A stretch of 64,000 bases of DNA from Streptantibioticus ferralitis (GCF_029223525.1 NZ_JARHTQ010000001.1:186001-250000), one strand, 5' to 3'. Counted from the first letter of the stretch, positions 1 to 9,378 are shown. The notes: generated by a model from the letters alone, not told the origin. Numbers and translations are program-made.

Positions 1-2
1 GG

Positions 3-1595
3 ACGAGGCAGCACCGCAGGGGGATAGGGCGCTTCGGGGTCGGTCTGCCGAACTCCAGCATTTCCCAGTGCGATCGCGTCGATGTGTGGTCTTGGACCAA
101 CGGGCCCGACAACGCGCTGCACACCCACCTTGACCTGGCTGAGCTGCGCGCGGGCCTCGAAGAGGTACCGGAGCCCAAGCATGAACCTGTCCCGGAGGAG
201 TGGCATCGACTCTCGCACGCCCTCGGTCCCACGGGCACCCTGGTGCAGTGGACGCAGCTAGAGCGTGTGCAGTGGCGCGGCGCCGAGGCAACACTCGCCA
301 ACACCGAGAGCCTCATCGGCCGCATCTACCGGCGTCTGATCACCAAGGGCACGCGCATCCGACTCGTGCCCGTACGAGGATGGTTCCCGCTGGCCGGCGA
401 ACGCGACGCTCGCCCCAACGACCCGCTTTACCTGACAGCGCCTAGTTCTACGCCTTTCCCGTTCGACGCCAAGCCGATGTTCCGCCCCCATGGGGGTGGC
501 AACAGCGGGGAGATCGGCGTCGAGCGGTTCATGGTCAAGGGGCATGACGGCGCCGACCACCCCGTACTTGTGCGCGCCTCCATCGCGGTGGACGCCGCCC
601 GGCGACCCGACATCTCTGGCGAGGAATGGCCGCGGGAGGTCTCTCCCACGCTCAACCCCGGTGACACACCATGGGGCAAGCACGCCGCGAAGAACCTCGG
701 GATCTCACTCATCCGGGCCGACCGCGAGCTGGATCTCGACACCGGCTGGACGAACTCCTACGACCCGGTAGAGCGTTGGTGGGGCGTCGAGATCGACTTC
801 CCGCCCCAGCTTGACGAGGTGTTCGGCGTGACGAACAACAAGCAGGCCGCCACCATCTTCTCCAGCCTCTCCAGCTTCAACTGGAGAGATGAGGCGGCGG
901 GTCTGTCGTTCGAAGAGTTCCGCGACCAGCTCCGCGAAGAGGGGGACAGCCGACTGTCCCTGATCGAGATCGTCTATTACATCCGCGAGAAGCTGCTGGG
1001 CAATCTGCGCACGAATCTGACCGACCAGACCCGCGGAACCCGGTCGAATCGGAAGCGGCATGAGGAGGTCGAAGCGAAGGCCGAGCACGTCCTGCGGCGG
1101 CGCAAGGAGGAGACTCAGCCCAGCTTGACCGACGTACTGGCTGACCAGGCGACCGTGGAGGAACGCCAGCAGCAACAGTTCGAAAGCCTGGTCAAGGTCC
1201 ACAAGTACAGCCCGACCGATGCTGAGCGCATCATCGCGGAGACCACGGCCAACGACCGCCATATCCAGCTCCTCACCAGCCGCAACCCCGATTCGCCCGC
1301 GTTCTTCAACGTCGAGTTCATCCCCGGGATGCTGCAGGTCTCTCTCAACATGGACCACCCGGCCTATAGCGACCTCATCGCCGTACTCGACCAGGACCTC
1401 GATAGCGCCAGCAAGGAAGAACTCGCCGAGCGCCTCGTTACGGCTGCCAACGCGTTCAAGCTGCTGCTCCTTTCGTGGGCCCGCTACGAGGACGAGCAGC
1501 CCGACAAGCCGCGGGCACGGGCCAAGCAGATGCGTCAGGACTGGGGTCGCATCGCGCGGGAGTTCCTCTCCCCCGACGACGAGGACGACGAGTGA
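3..1595 (+). CDS. GHKL (MORC/Hsp90-like) ATPase, 5'-truncated by window edge
   Basis: The frame is open from base 3 with no start, so the gene begins outside the window. The first residues read GIGRFGVGLPNSSISQ, which is the glycine-rich ATP-lid box of GHKL ATPases (MutL, Hsp90, MORC, histidine kinases). The GTG at 84 is internal to that domain and is not the start. Further on, residues of the type LIGRIYRRLITKGTRIRL fit the transducer part that follows a GHKL fold. The C-terminal half is charged and helical. Its stop overlaps the start of the PLD gene (GTGA), so the two are translationally coupled. MORC/MutL-like GHKL ATPases are known in predicted restriction-type operons, so a DNA-surveillance role is inferred, not shown. 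Confidence 0.75.
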   Translation, partial: TRQHRRGIGRFGVGLPNSSISQCDRVDVWSWTNGPDNALHTHLDLAELRAGLEEVPEPKHEPVPEEWHRLSHALGPTGTLVQWTQLERVQWRGAEATLANTESLIGRIYRRLITKGTRIRLVPVRGWFPLAGERDARPNDPLYLTAPSSTPFPFDAKPMFRPHGGGNSGEIGVERFMVKGHDGADHPVLVRASIAVDAARRPDISGEEWPREVSPTLNPGDTPWGKHAAKNLGISLIRADRELDLDTGWTNSYDPVERWWGVEIDFPPQLDEVFGVTNNKQAATIFSSLSSFNWRDEAAGLSFEEFRDQLREEGDSRLSLIEIVYYIREKLLGNLRTNLTDQTRGTRSNRKRHEEVEAKAEHVLRRRKEETQPSLTDVLADQATVEERQQQQFESLVKVHKYSPTDAERIIAETTANDRHIQLLTSRNPDSPAFFNVEFIPGMLQVSLNMDHPAYSDLIAVLDQDLDSASKEELAERLVTAANAFKLLLLSWARYEDEQPDKPRARAKQMRQDWGRIAREFLSPDDEDDE

Positions 1596-2503
1596 GGGAC
1601 GATCACGTCTGGCAGCAGATCCAGCAACTGCTGCACACCGCGCACCAGCGCGTCGTCCTCATTACTCCCTTCATCAAGAAGGGAGTCTTCCAGGCCGCAC
1701 TCGACGCCATCCCGGACAACGTCACCGACATCAACTGCGTGACCCGGTGGTCCGTCGCAGAGATTGTCGCTGGCGTCTCAGATCCCGAGATCGTCGACCT
1801 CGCTATCGCTGACGGGCGCGCGCAGGTGCGCCTGTGCCACAACCTGCACGCCAAGCTGTATGCGGCAGACACTCGCTGCCTCGTCGGTTCAGCCAACCTC
1901 ACCGGAAGGGCAACCGGCCTCGTCCTCGAGCCCAACCTCGAAGTGCTCGTGGAAACAGAAACCACGCACCCGGAGGTACAGCGAGTCCTCGACGCCATCG
2001 ATCACAGCTCCGTGCCAGCAACGCTGGACCTGGCCCGGCAACTGCGCGAACAGGCCGAGCTCATCCAGAGCGACGAGGAGACCCCCAGAATCATGATCCC
2101 TGGGCAGCAGACCCGGTCCGCCCGGTGGCTGCCCGAGACCCGCCGTCCGGAACGCCTGTACCGCGTGTATTGCGGGCGGCATCGCAACATCGGCAGGGAC
2201 GTCCTCGCCGGCGTGCTCCGCGATCTCGCCGAGCTCGACATCGCACCCGGACTCCCCGAGGAGGAATTCGCAGCTGCCGTCCGCGTCCGCCTCCACGAAC
2301 TGCCGGAGCTCCGCAAACTAAGCGATGCCGGCCGTCTGAACCTGGAGGAGGCAAGAGAAGAGCTCGTCGCCAGCGGCGCACGAACACTCGAGCAAGCCCA
2401 GAGAGCCGTTGAGACCATCGCCGAGTGGCTGCGGTACTTCGACGAGGTCCACTTCGTGCCTACCGGGCCATGGGAGATCAGGCAAGGGAAGCGGATCGTC
2501 TAG
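1592..2503 (+). CDS. Phospholipase D-like (HKD) nuclease domain protein
   Basis: The protein has 303 residues. The GTG at 1592 overlaps the upstream TGA, and this start is preferred over in-frame starts buried in the ATPase gene. The N-terminal ~130 residues form one PLD-type half: HNLHAKLY followed by D gives the HxKxxxxD core, and GSANLT is the usual downstream loop. Only one HKD motif is visible, so the active enzyme would be a dimer, as in Nuc/BfiI-type nucleases. The C-terminal part is helical and not recognised. Coupling to the GHKL ATPase suggests an ATPase-nuclease pair that acts on DNA or RNA; the substrate is unknown. Confidence 0.75.
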   Translation: MRDDHVWQQIQQLLHTAHQRVVLITPFIKKGVFQAALDAIPDNVTDINCVTRWSVAEIVAGVSDPEIVDLAIADGRAQVRLCHNLHAKLYAADTRCLVGSANLTGRATGLVLEPNLEVLVETETTHPEVQRVLDAIDHSSVPATLDLARQLREQAELIQSDEETPRIMIPGQQTRSARWLPETRRPERLYRVYCGRHRNIGRDVLAGVLRDLAELDIAPGLPEEEFAAAVRVRLHELPELRKLSDAGRLNLEEAREELVASGARTLEQAQRAVETIAEWLRYFDEVHFVPTGPWEIRQGKRIV

Positions 2504-2663
2504 CTGCTCCCGAGATGATGCAGAGTCGACGGGGCCGCCTTCGCGGTGACGGCACTGCGTGCGCAGCTTCCGCTTCGTGCGTCCGCACGCGATATCTTGG
2601 GGCTGCCACGCACGTGCGGCAAACCTTGAAGCAGCCACTGCGACGACGGAAAAGGTAGAAGGC

Positions 2664-3317
2664 ATGGCAGCGGTACGCGTGCCGTATCTGCTCGGCCATG
2701 CCGAGATCGCCGCCCTCTTCGACGTCAAGAAGCAAACCTCCCAGAAGTGGCGAACCGACGGAACGCTGCCCAACCCTGATTTGACGGCTTCCGGGAATCC
2801 ATACTGGCTGCTGGCCACCGTGCTGCGACTCAGCGCAGCACGCGACCGTGTAACAGCCGAGCGCCTCACCGCCTACAAGCAGAGCATCCCGCAGGGCTAC
2901 GACGTCACATCTCGCGACCAGCTGCCACCCATCGTCGGTATCAAAGAGACCGCTCTCGTCCTCAACCGAAACGAACAGACCATCGCACGGTGGCGCGGCA
3001 GAGAACAGATCACCCAGCCCGACCTTGTCCTGTCCGGATCCCCACTGTGGCTGCTCGACACCATCCTGGCCGACGCACGCACCCAGGGGCGCTCCATCGA
3101 CGACCATCAGGTCCAGCAGATCCTGGCGGGTGAGCGTCCCGCCCAACAGCCGCGCGGCCGACGCACAGGTGACAAGGTGCCGCGCGCTACGCGCAAGCCG
3201 CTCCCACCGGCCAGAACGTTCACCTACAAGGAACGCAAGGAGGCCGTGGCGTTCCTTGACGCGCTCTTCTCCGAGGACCTCGCGGTAGTCATCCGGGCAG
3301 CCCGCAGAGAGCGGTGA
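2664..3317 (+). CDS. Protein with two MerR/HTH_17-like helix-turn-helix modules
   Basis: The ATG at 2664 sits behind an AAGGTAGAAGG ribosome-binding site; upstream in-frame codons look non-coding. Two related segments follow each other. The first reads LLGHAEIAALFDVKKQTSQKW and the second IVGIKETALVLNRNEQTIARW. Each is followed by a short wing (NPDLTASGNPYWL and QPDLVLSGSPLWL). This is a tandem duplication of an excisionase/MerR-type HTH. The C-terminus is basic and helical. The protein probably binds DNA as part of the preceding nuclease cluster, either as regulator or as target-recognition subunit. There is no catalytic motif. Confidence 0.7.
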   Translation: MAAVRVPYLLGHAEIAALFDVKKQTSQKWRTDGTLPNPDLTASGNPYWLLATVLRLSAARDRVTAERLTAYKQSIPQGYDVTSRDQLPPIVGIKETALVLNRNEQTIARWRGREQITQPDLVLSGSPLWLLDTILADARTQGRSIDDHQVQQILAGERPAQQPRGRRTGDKVPRATRKPLPPARTFTYKERKEAVAFLDALFSEDLAVVIRAARRER

Positions 3318-3533
3318 ACCACTTACCGACTGCGGTGCGTCCCGTCGGTGTCCGTCAACACTCAGTGTCGCCACTGGGCCTCCTCCCCACGCGCCGATGA
3401 GAGAAACACTTGATGAATCGATACTACATCCATAAAGTCTCTCACGTCGTGACCGCACCACACATGGGAGCTAAGGCATGTCCACCACGCGCAACGGCGC
3501 GCCCGCCGCCAGTCAGAAGAGCCGGCGGCTGAC

Positions 3534-4334
3534 GTGAAGGTCGTCTCGTACGGGGGCGGCGTCCAGTCGACCGCCCTGCTCGTCCTTGCCGCGCAGAAAC
3601 GTCTCCCCTACCGCACGTTCCTCTTCGCCAACGTCGGGGACGACAGCGAACACCCAGCGACCCTTGCCTACCTGCGCAATGTCGCCATCCCCTTCGCGGC
3701 GCAGAACGGACTAGACCTCCAAGAACTGGTTCGACGGAGACGCGATGGCTCCACCTGGACGCTCATGCAGCAGCTGAAGCGTCCAGAGAGCCGATCCATC
3801 CCCATTCCCGTGCGGATGTCTAACGGCGCCCCTGGACGACGCTCCTGCACCGCCGAGTTCAAGATCAAAGTGATCGGCAGATGGCTGCGTGAGCAGGGCG
3901 CCACCGCCTGCAATCCAGCCACAGTCGGCATTGGGATCTCCCTCGACGAGATCCATCGAGCCAACCGGCGCAGGGCGGAACCGCATGAACGCGTCGCGTA
4001 CCCCCTGCTGGACCGGGGCCTACGCCGGACTGACTGCGAAGCGCTCATCGCGGATGCCGGGTTGCCCGTGCCTCCCAAGAGCGCATGTTTCTTCTGCCCG
4101 TTCAGAACGGTCGAAGGGTGGCATCAGCTACGGCGCGACGAACCCGAACTCTTCTCACAGGCAGTCGAGTTGGAAGACACAATCAACCAGCGACGCAAGG
4201 CACTTGGGCGCGATCCTGTGTATCTCACGCGCTATGGCCAGCCACTCGCCACGGCGATTCCCGCGAGCGCAGGGGAGGACCAGCTTGAGGATGAGTCGGA
4301 AGGCACTTGCGACTCCGGCTGGTGCATGACCTGA
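3534..4334 (+). CDS. PP-loop ATPase, PAPS reductase / DndC-like family
   Basis: The 266-residue protein starts MKVVSYGGGVQSTALL, the SxGGxxS PP-loop that binds ATP in the PAPS reductase/adenine nucleotide alpha-hydrolase superfamily. Downstream features include RRSCTAEFKIK, GISLDEIHR and a Cys pair in SACFFCPFR, all usual for phage- and island-borne members of this family. The C-terminus ends in two Cys residues (CDSGWC). Relatives include DndC of phosphorothioation systems and phage PAPS-reductase-like proteins. There are no other dnd genes here, so phosphorothioation should not be assumed. The GTG start has only a weak ribosome-binding site. The gene is convergent with the HTH gene that follows. 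Confidence 0.75.
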   Translation: MKVVSYGGGVQSTALLVLAAQKRLPYRTFLFANVGDDSEHPATLAYLRNVAIPFAAQNGLDLQELVRRRRDGSTWTLMQQLKRPESRSIPIPVRMSNGAPGRRSCTAEFKIKVIGRWLREQGATACNPATVGIGISLDEIHRANRRRAEPHERVAYPLLDRGLRRTDCEALIADAGLPVPPKSACFFCPFRTVEGWHQLRRDEPELFSQAVELEDTINQRRKALGRDPVYLTRYGQPLATAIPASAGEDQLEDESEGTCDSGWCMT

Positions 4335-4417
4335 CCCACTCCGGCAGCGCTGCCAAACGTGACATTGCGCGTACGCGCATCGCATCCGCCAAGCCTTTGG
4401 CGCGGCGCCAACGGCCG

Positions 4418-5419
4418 CTATCCGCCCCAAGAGGAGGTGTTCTCCGGTCTTGCCTGCCCGTCTTCTGTGCTGCTCACTTGGCCCAGGTGATCAGACTCAG
4501 GTGTCGGCCGAAGATCCGGGCGTCGGCGTGCATGGTTGATCAACGACGCGTTCAGTTGGAGCGAGCCGGCACAGGCTATGCACCATACGCACCCGCCCAT
4601 GCGTGCCCCCATGTCCGAATGAGTGCGAACGAGATAGCCGCAGGCCACGCAAGGGATGCCAGGTCTCCTCCCATGTTCAGCATTGCTCAGTACCCGGGAT
4701 AGCCCAGCGATCGCCGAGTAAGTCTTACCCCCTCCTATCGATGAGTGCAGCAGAAATTGGGCCCCTTGGCCAGCAGGAGGTTGGGCTCTGGCAGCGTCGA
4801 GATGATGGCGCTCCCGCTGGAGGCAGTTACTCGAAGACGGGTTGTTGTCTGATGGCCGACGCGCGGCGTCTGCACGGTCCCATGCCCTGCCCCACGCTTC
4901 GAGCGCAGAACCACGCGCTCCGCACACCCGGGCGAAAGTGATGACAAAGTCCCGGCTTGGTATGACCTGGCCGTTAAGGACACGACTGATCGTTGCAGCG
5001 GGTAGTCGACCGAATCCTCCTGCCTCTTCGTTCAACTGCCGATACGGTCGCCGCCCGTCCTTCGCATGAACATCCACCAAAGCAACGCGAAGCTCCGTGA
5101 AGTTGCCAACAATGTCTACATGTACAGCACGGAGCTTGGCTCGTTCCTCATTAGGATGCGTTTCATACCGCGCCCTCTTCCAGAGGCGCTCGGCCTCTGC
5201 CAAGTCTGCATCACAGGCTTCGGCGAACGCCCGCACCACTACCAGCCTCGGAACGTACCTTCCCGATGCGGCGCGGGCCAGGGTGTCCTCACTGTAGGGG
5301 GTGAGTTCCGCAAGGCGCGCGTAGCTCAGTCCCGCGCTCTCGCGCCGGGCACGCAGCCACGACGCGAGAGCGGCCAAGGACTTACTGCATGCGCCGATGG
5401 GTTTCTCCCGGCGCCCCAC
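4418..5419 (-). CDS. XRE-type HTH protein with C-terminal Cys-rich segment
   Basis: The N-terminus (LAALASWLRARRESAGLSY then LAELTPYSEDTLARAASG) is a classical XRE HTH. A second HTH-like segment follows around residues 125-155 (PAATISRVLNGQVIPSRDF). The last ~90 residues carry CVACGY and CVWCIAC pairs, which suggests a zinc ribbon. Similar double-HTH proteins of ~300 residues are common orphan regulators in Streptomyces. The GTG at 5419 lies 2 bp after the stop of the small upstream gene, so the two are co-transcribed. The target is unknown. Confidence 0.65.
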   Translation of the reverse strand: MGRREKPIGACSKSLAALASWLRARRESAGLSYARLAELTPYSEDTLARAASGRYVPRLVVVRAFAEACDADLAEAERLWKRARYETHPNEERAKLRAVHVDIVGNFTELRVALVDVHAKDGRRPYRQLNEEAGGFGRLPAATISRVLNGQVIPSRDFVITFARVCGARGSALEAWGRAWDRADAARRPSDNNPSSSNCLQRERHHLDAARAQPPAGQGAQFLLHSSIGGGKTYSAIAGLSRVLSNAEHGRRPGIPCVACGYLVRTHSDMGARMGGCVWCIACAGSLQLNASLINHARRRPDLRPTPESDHLGQVSSTEDGQARPENTSSWGG

Positions 5420-5421
5420 GC

Positions 5422-5661
5422 TTACGCCTGCCCAAGCTCCGTTGATACGTGTCGGAGGTCCACGACTCGTAGCCGCCGGACCAGTCGTGCGCCAAGTGCG
5501 CAGGATCCGCCCAAGAGAGCAGATTCCCCAGGTGACGGCATTCCCGCCACTGCGAGGACCGTCGCCGCAACGACGATGACGATCACCAACAGCGCCTCAG
5601 CGGGGGCAAGGGGCTTGACATCGGGTTCGATGCAGGCGGCGCCTCGAAATTGCTGACTCAT
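5422..5661 (-). CDS. Small single-membrane-span protein
   Basis: This 79-residue ORF starts at ATG 5661 behind a strong GGAAGGA ribosome-binding site. One long hydrophobic stretch (residues ~25-42, LLVIVIVVAATVLAVAG) is followed by a weaker one (SALLGGSCALGARL) and a basic tail. The stop is 2 bp from the GTG of the XRE gene. It is probably an inner-membrane protein that acts with that regulator. The family is not recognised. Longer in-frame versions starting upstream have no ribosome-binding site and odd composition. Confidence 0.55.
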   Translation of the reverse strand: MSQQFRGAACIEPDVKPLAPAEALLVIVIVVAATVLAVAGMPSPGESALLGGSCALGARLVRRLRVVDLRHVSTELGQA

Positions 5662-6282
5662 CGCTGATCCTTCCGGGCTTTGGGCTCCAACTGCCATACG
5701 TGGAACGGCGGTTGCCGACGCAGTTCCAACGCTGCACTCATGTTGACACCCCACCACGGTCAGGCCCAAGCCCGATCCGCGTCTCCTGCGGCCGTTTCCG
5801 CACCCTTGTTTAAGTCTGGTCCGGAGCCCCAGGCTTTTCTCAGCTCGTCCGTTTCTGCAGGTAGTGCGTTCACCGCCTCCAGATTCCCGCATCCGTGTTT
5901 CTGTTCAGGGTTGACCAGGCACGATGGCATCGTGCACCTTGGGACGAGAGGCTCCGGGATCAGTGGATGCGCTGGTTCTGGCCCCGGGCGCTGTGGGCTC
6001 CAGCCAAGGTTCCGGGAATTGAGAGCAGGTCGCGTTGCCGCGAGGGCCCGTTCTCAACCTGCGCCGCATGCAGGGGCACTGTCACCTGTGTGCGGCGCCT
6101 TGGGTCATCTGCCGGGTCCTCCCGTTGCCCCCTACGTAGCCCTGACAAGCACCGCCCCTCGGCAGTTGTCCGAGAGGGAACTGACCAATGTGGTCGCGCT
6201 GCAGAGCGCTCAACCTTGGTCGGATACGGGTGCGAGGTTGCCGATTGAGTTTTCATGACGCCAACAGCAGGGGGAGGCCCGG
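5662..6282. other. 620-bp stretch without a convincing gene
   Basis: Several ORFs overlap here on both strands, but none has a recognisable domain together with a good start. The segment holds the promoter region of the leftward small-membrane/XRE unit. At its right end lies the GGGGGAGG ribosome-binding site (about 6270-6278) of the DUF91-like remnant. Confidence 0.5.
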
Positions 6283-6546
6283 TTGACCGACCTGAAGTTG
6301 TTCTGTCTCGGCGACGAGGGACGCAATGTCGAGATGACTGGATCCACGGCGCCCCTGGAGCGCGAACTGCAGCGCCGGATCGAGGCGCGCATGGAGGCGA
6401 TGCTGGGCATCCGGCTCCTGGCATCGGAGTACCCGACGGCGCCGTGGCACCGCGGGCGGGTTGATTCACTGGGGCTGGATGAGAACGGTATGCCGGTGGT
6501 CATCGAGTATAAGAAGGGCGTCGCGACCGGGTCTTCTCTGAACTAG
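6283..6546 (+). pseudogene. N-terminal remnant of a DUF91/DUF5655-type PD-(D/E)XK protein
   Basis: A TTG start with a strong ribosome-binding site opens a frame that reads like the beginning of the Streptomyces DUF5655/DUF91 family: LASEYPTAPWHRGRVDSLGL then VVIEYKK. This gives the D...ExK of a PD-(D/E)XK nuclease fold. The match stops at about base 6515 after EYKK, and 10 unrelated residues follow before the stop. Whole members are about 300 residues. The C-terminal end of the same kind of protein reappears at 9766-9945 in the same orientation, so the gene was broken by the DNA in between and the middle third was lost. Confidence 0.7.
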
Positions 6547-6582
6547 AGCTTCGTGGCCTGAGACGGTCCTTCCACGGTAGCC

Positions 6583-8334
6583 CTAGGACGACGGACCCGA
6601 CGTCGCCGAGGCAGCCGGCGCCGACAGAGAGATCACACCGTGGGCGACTGCAAGCAGATGGAGCGCGGCCTGCAACACCAGCGCGACAACGGGGCGCGGT
6701 GGACAGTCGATCAGACCATGACACACGTCGTTGCGCACGTTGAGACCGCGCTCCCCATCGGTGAACGCCAGAGCAAACGAGTAACGCCGGTCCTCGTCGA
6801 AGCCAATCTTCTCCATGTTGGAGATCAGCGTGCCCAGCTGGACGACGCCGCCGTTGGTAGCGCCCTGCGCGACGGTGAGCATCGGCACGCCGCGGCCCCG
6901 CATGATCTCCCGCGCCAAGGCCTCCACGCGCGGCACCGCAAGGTGCACCGAGGCGTCGTCGTCTTCGCCTGTACTGTAGAACTTGAACGCCCGGGCCAGC
7001 ATCTTCGTCCGGGATACGGTGCCGAGCTCGGCGCAGTCCAGCACCGCCACGAGGTCCTCGACGCTGGGCGCGAAGCGCTCCCATACCCGGTCCAGTTGCA
7101 CCTCGAACGCGAGGCCAGCACGCAGAATGGCGATCTTGCGGTAGATGGCCTTGGTGTTCTCCAGCCCATCGGTGCTGGCCGGGGCCGTGGGCACCGGCCC
7201 CCCAGGGTTGACACTCCCGCGCGGGATGACGGTGGTCAGCGGTGCGTTCGGCATCACGGCCCTCGCAGCCCGCTCGGCCTCGGCGTCGGTGCCTGCCGGT
7301 GCGGGCATGGCGCCGATCCGCCATAGCGCCTCGGCCAGGGTGCGGGCCTGGTCGACTTCGACCAGCGCCGTATCCCGCTCGGCAGGCGTCAGCTGCAGCG
7401 GCATCCTGGAGACAGCTATCCCCAGGTTCTGCACCTTCATGGCCTGCATCTTCTTCCGAGCCTGTTCGGCCAGGTCGGTCAGCCCCGCCTGCTGGGCCTT
7501 CGTCGCCGCGTCGTTGAACAGCAACAGGCTGGGCATGCCGGTCCTCTTCTTCTCCGCAGTATCAATCATCGCGGCAACGATCCGCCGGTCGACCGCCTTG
7601 CGGCCCACGTCGTCGACGCCAAGTCGGCGCAGCAGCCCCAGGAACGCGTGGTGCAGGACGATGTCGTTCTCGCTGGCCGTCACGGCCCGCTCGATCAGGG
7701 CGCTGACCGTGGCGGAGTCCGCGTTCGCCGCGATCAGCACATCCAGCAGCCGATGGAGCAGCCCCAGCGCCGGGGGTGCGGTGTCCAGCATGTCCTCGAC
7801 CATCGTGACGATGTCCGTGACGACCGGCCCGATCAGGTCCTTTTGGTTCATTCCCCGCGCTAGGCCGAGCGCGTGAACCAGCGATTCGGCCGCCCGGGCC
7901 CGGGTGCTTATGGTGTCCGCGGCCTGGAACGTCGGGACCGCGTCGCGATAGGCGGTGATCGCCGCCCGGGCATGAACGTGCGGCCGGTTGGCCTTGGCCG
8001 CGGTGAGCAGGTGATGCAGGTGGGCGCGCACCACCGGGCTGGCGGCGGCGTCCGCATACGCAGCCCACACCGGCAGCGCGTCAGGGCCGACCTGGTCGAT
8101 AGTGCGGGGCCACGGAGACGAGAGGGCCCCGGCGTACTCGCCGGAGAACGTTCCATCGGCCAGCAGCCGGAAACCGATCGCCGCACGCACCGCGTCCAGG
8201 TGCACGGTGTCGTAGGTGGTGGGGTCGAGTTCGCTGACCTCGTGGATCAGCCGTTCGACCACGTCGGAGATGGCACTGAAGTCCTGGGTCGCGCGGTCCA
8301 ACGCGCCGAGGATCACCGGGTCTGTGTTCGTCAT
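6583..8334 (-). CDS. DUF4209-like protein (RNxxxHG motif)
   Basis: The ATG at 8334 has the ribosome-binding site AGGGAGAG; the longer in-frame start at 8403 has none. The 583 residues are mostly helical. The C-terminal domain (residues ~400-560) ends in FDEDRRYSFALAFTDGERGLN followed by VRNDVCHGL, the RN..(C)HG signature of DUF4209. That domain is related in arrangement to HEPN-type proteins. The rest is not recognised. The gene sits between the two halves of the broken DUF91-like gene, in the opposite direction, so it arrived with the insertion. Large DUF4209 proteins are often found in variable islands; a defence role is only a guess. Confidence 0.6.
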   Translation of the reverse strand: MTNTDPVILGALDRATQDFSAISDVVERLIHEVSELDPTTYDTVHLDAVRAAIGFRLLADGTFSGEYAGALSSPWPRTIDQVGPDALPVWAAYADAAASPVVRAHLHHLLTAAKANRPHVHARAAITAYRDAVPTFQAADTISTRARAAESLVHALGLARGMNQKDLIGPVVTDIVTMVEDMLDTAPPALGLLHRLLDVLIAANADSATVSALIERAVTASENDIVLHHAFLGLLRRLGVDDVGRKAVDRRIVAAMIDTAEKKRTGMPSLLLFNDAATKAQQAGLTDLAEQARKKMQAMKVQNLGIAVSRMPLQLTPAERDTALVEVDQARTLAEALWRIGAMPAPAGTDAEAERAARAVMPNAPLTTVIPRGSVNPGGPVPTAPASTDGLENTKAIYRKIAILRAGLAFEVQLDRVWERFAPSVEDLVAVLDCAELGTVSRTKMLARAFKFYSTGEDDDASVHLAVPRVEALAREIMRGRGVPMLTVAQGATNGGVVQLGTLISNMEKIGFDEDRRYSFALAFTDGERGLNVRNDVCHGLIDCPPRPVVALVLQAALHLLAVAHGVISLSAPAASATSGPSS

Positions 8335-8476
8335 AATCTCTCCCTCGAAGGCCTGTTGACCGAGTGTGAGGCTGTCGGTCGGGGTCCCGCCCGGATTTTC
8401 CATTTCGATACCGAGCCCAGGCTTCCGCCCCGCGCGGGTACGCGTAGTCGTTGGCGTTCGTGGACACGCCTTCTAG

Positions 8477-8490
8477 GGTCCGTCTTCAAA
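8477..8490. repeat. Left terminal inverted repeat of the IS
   Basis: GGTCCGTCTTCAAA pairs with 9379-9392. The adjacent CTAG at 8473-8476 is the target duplication. Confidence 0.9.
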
Positions 8491-9369
8491 CGGATCTTGC
8501 CCAGAGCAGGAACGATGCGATTGTGACCGCTGCTTCGTAGGAGGTGGCTGTCTTCTCGTATCGGGTGGCGATACCGCGGAAGCCTTTGAGTCGGTTGAAG
8601 CAGCGTTCGACGATGTTGCGTTGGCGGCAAGCCTCTCGGTCAAAGCGTGGTGGCCGCCCGCCGCGGTGCCCGCGGTTGTGGCGATGCCGTCGTTGGTCGG
8701 CCTTCTCAGGGATCGTGTGCGCGATTCCGCGACTTCGCAGGTAGGTACGAAATCCGAGGGGGCTGTAGGCCTCGTCTGCGATGACGTGGTCGGGACGGCA
8801 GCGTGGCCGACCCAGGCCAGTGCGTGGCACCCGGATGCGTTCGAGGAGCGGGCGTGCGCAAATGCTGTCATGCCGTTGGCCGGGAGTCAGCAGCACGGCG
8901 AGAGGGCAGCCTTTGCCGTCGCAGGCGAGGTAGTTTTTGGTGGTCAGTCCGCCTCGGGATCGGCCGAGGGCGTGATCGTCCGGTTCGTCCGGCCGGTACC
9001 GCCCCCTTTTCGGCCGGTCGCTGCAGCGTGCTGATGAGCACGGACGATGGTGGAGTCGATCTGGACCAGCCAGTCGATCTCACCGGCAGCCTCCGCGCGA
9101 GCCTGGATCTCCTGCAGAGCGCGGGTGAACACTCCGTCGAGGGCGTAGCGGCGGAAGCGGGTGTACACGGTCTTCTTCCACGGTCCGTAGCGTTCCGGCA
9201 GGTCACGCCAGGAGATCCCCGTCCGGATCTTGTACACCATCCCGTTGACGACCCGCCGGTCCTCCGCCCGCGGCCTTCCCGTCGCAGCCCGCGGTATCAG
9301 CGGAGCAAGTAACTCCCACTCATGGTCGGTGAGTTCATGGCGACGTATCACCCCACCGTCATCCACCAC
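8486..9369 (-). CDS. IS5-family DDE transposase, two frames joined by -1 frameshift
   Basis: Frame A starts at GTG 9369 (alternatives GTG 9366 and 9351) and reads RRHELTDHEWELLAPLIP, then WLVQIDSTIVRAHQ with the first catalytic Asp. It runs to 8944. Frame B carries DHVIADEAYSP (second Asp) and RNIVERCFNRLKGFRGIA (Glu) and stops at 8486. The two frames are in -1 relation. They join at AAAAGGGGGC (complement of 9001-9010), an A/G slippery run. Reading through gives the usual continuation RPDEPDDHALGRSRGGLTTK. Two-frame transposases made by programmed -1 frameshifting are normal in this IS group, so the break is probably functional and not a mutation. Confidence 0.85.
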
Positions 9370-9378
9370 TCGATGATC

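Noticed and set aside
3534-4334. Evidence for a Dnd/Ssp phosphorothioation system
   Set aside because: Only a PP-loop protein is present. DndA/B/D/E or SspB/C/D partners are missing in the visible DNA.
4387-4402. CGCCAA/TTGGCG hairpin between convergent genes
   Set aside because: The arms are only 6 bp, frequent by chance at this GC content, so it is not called a terminator.
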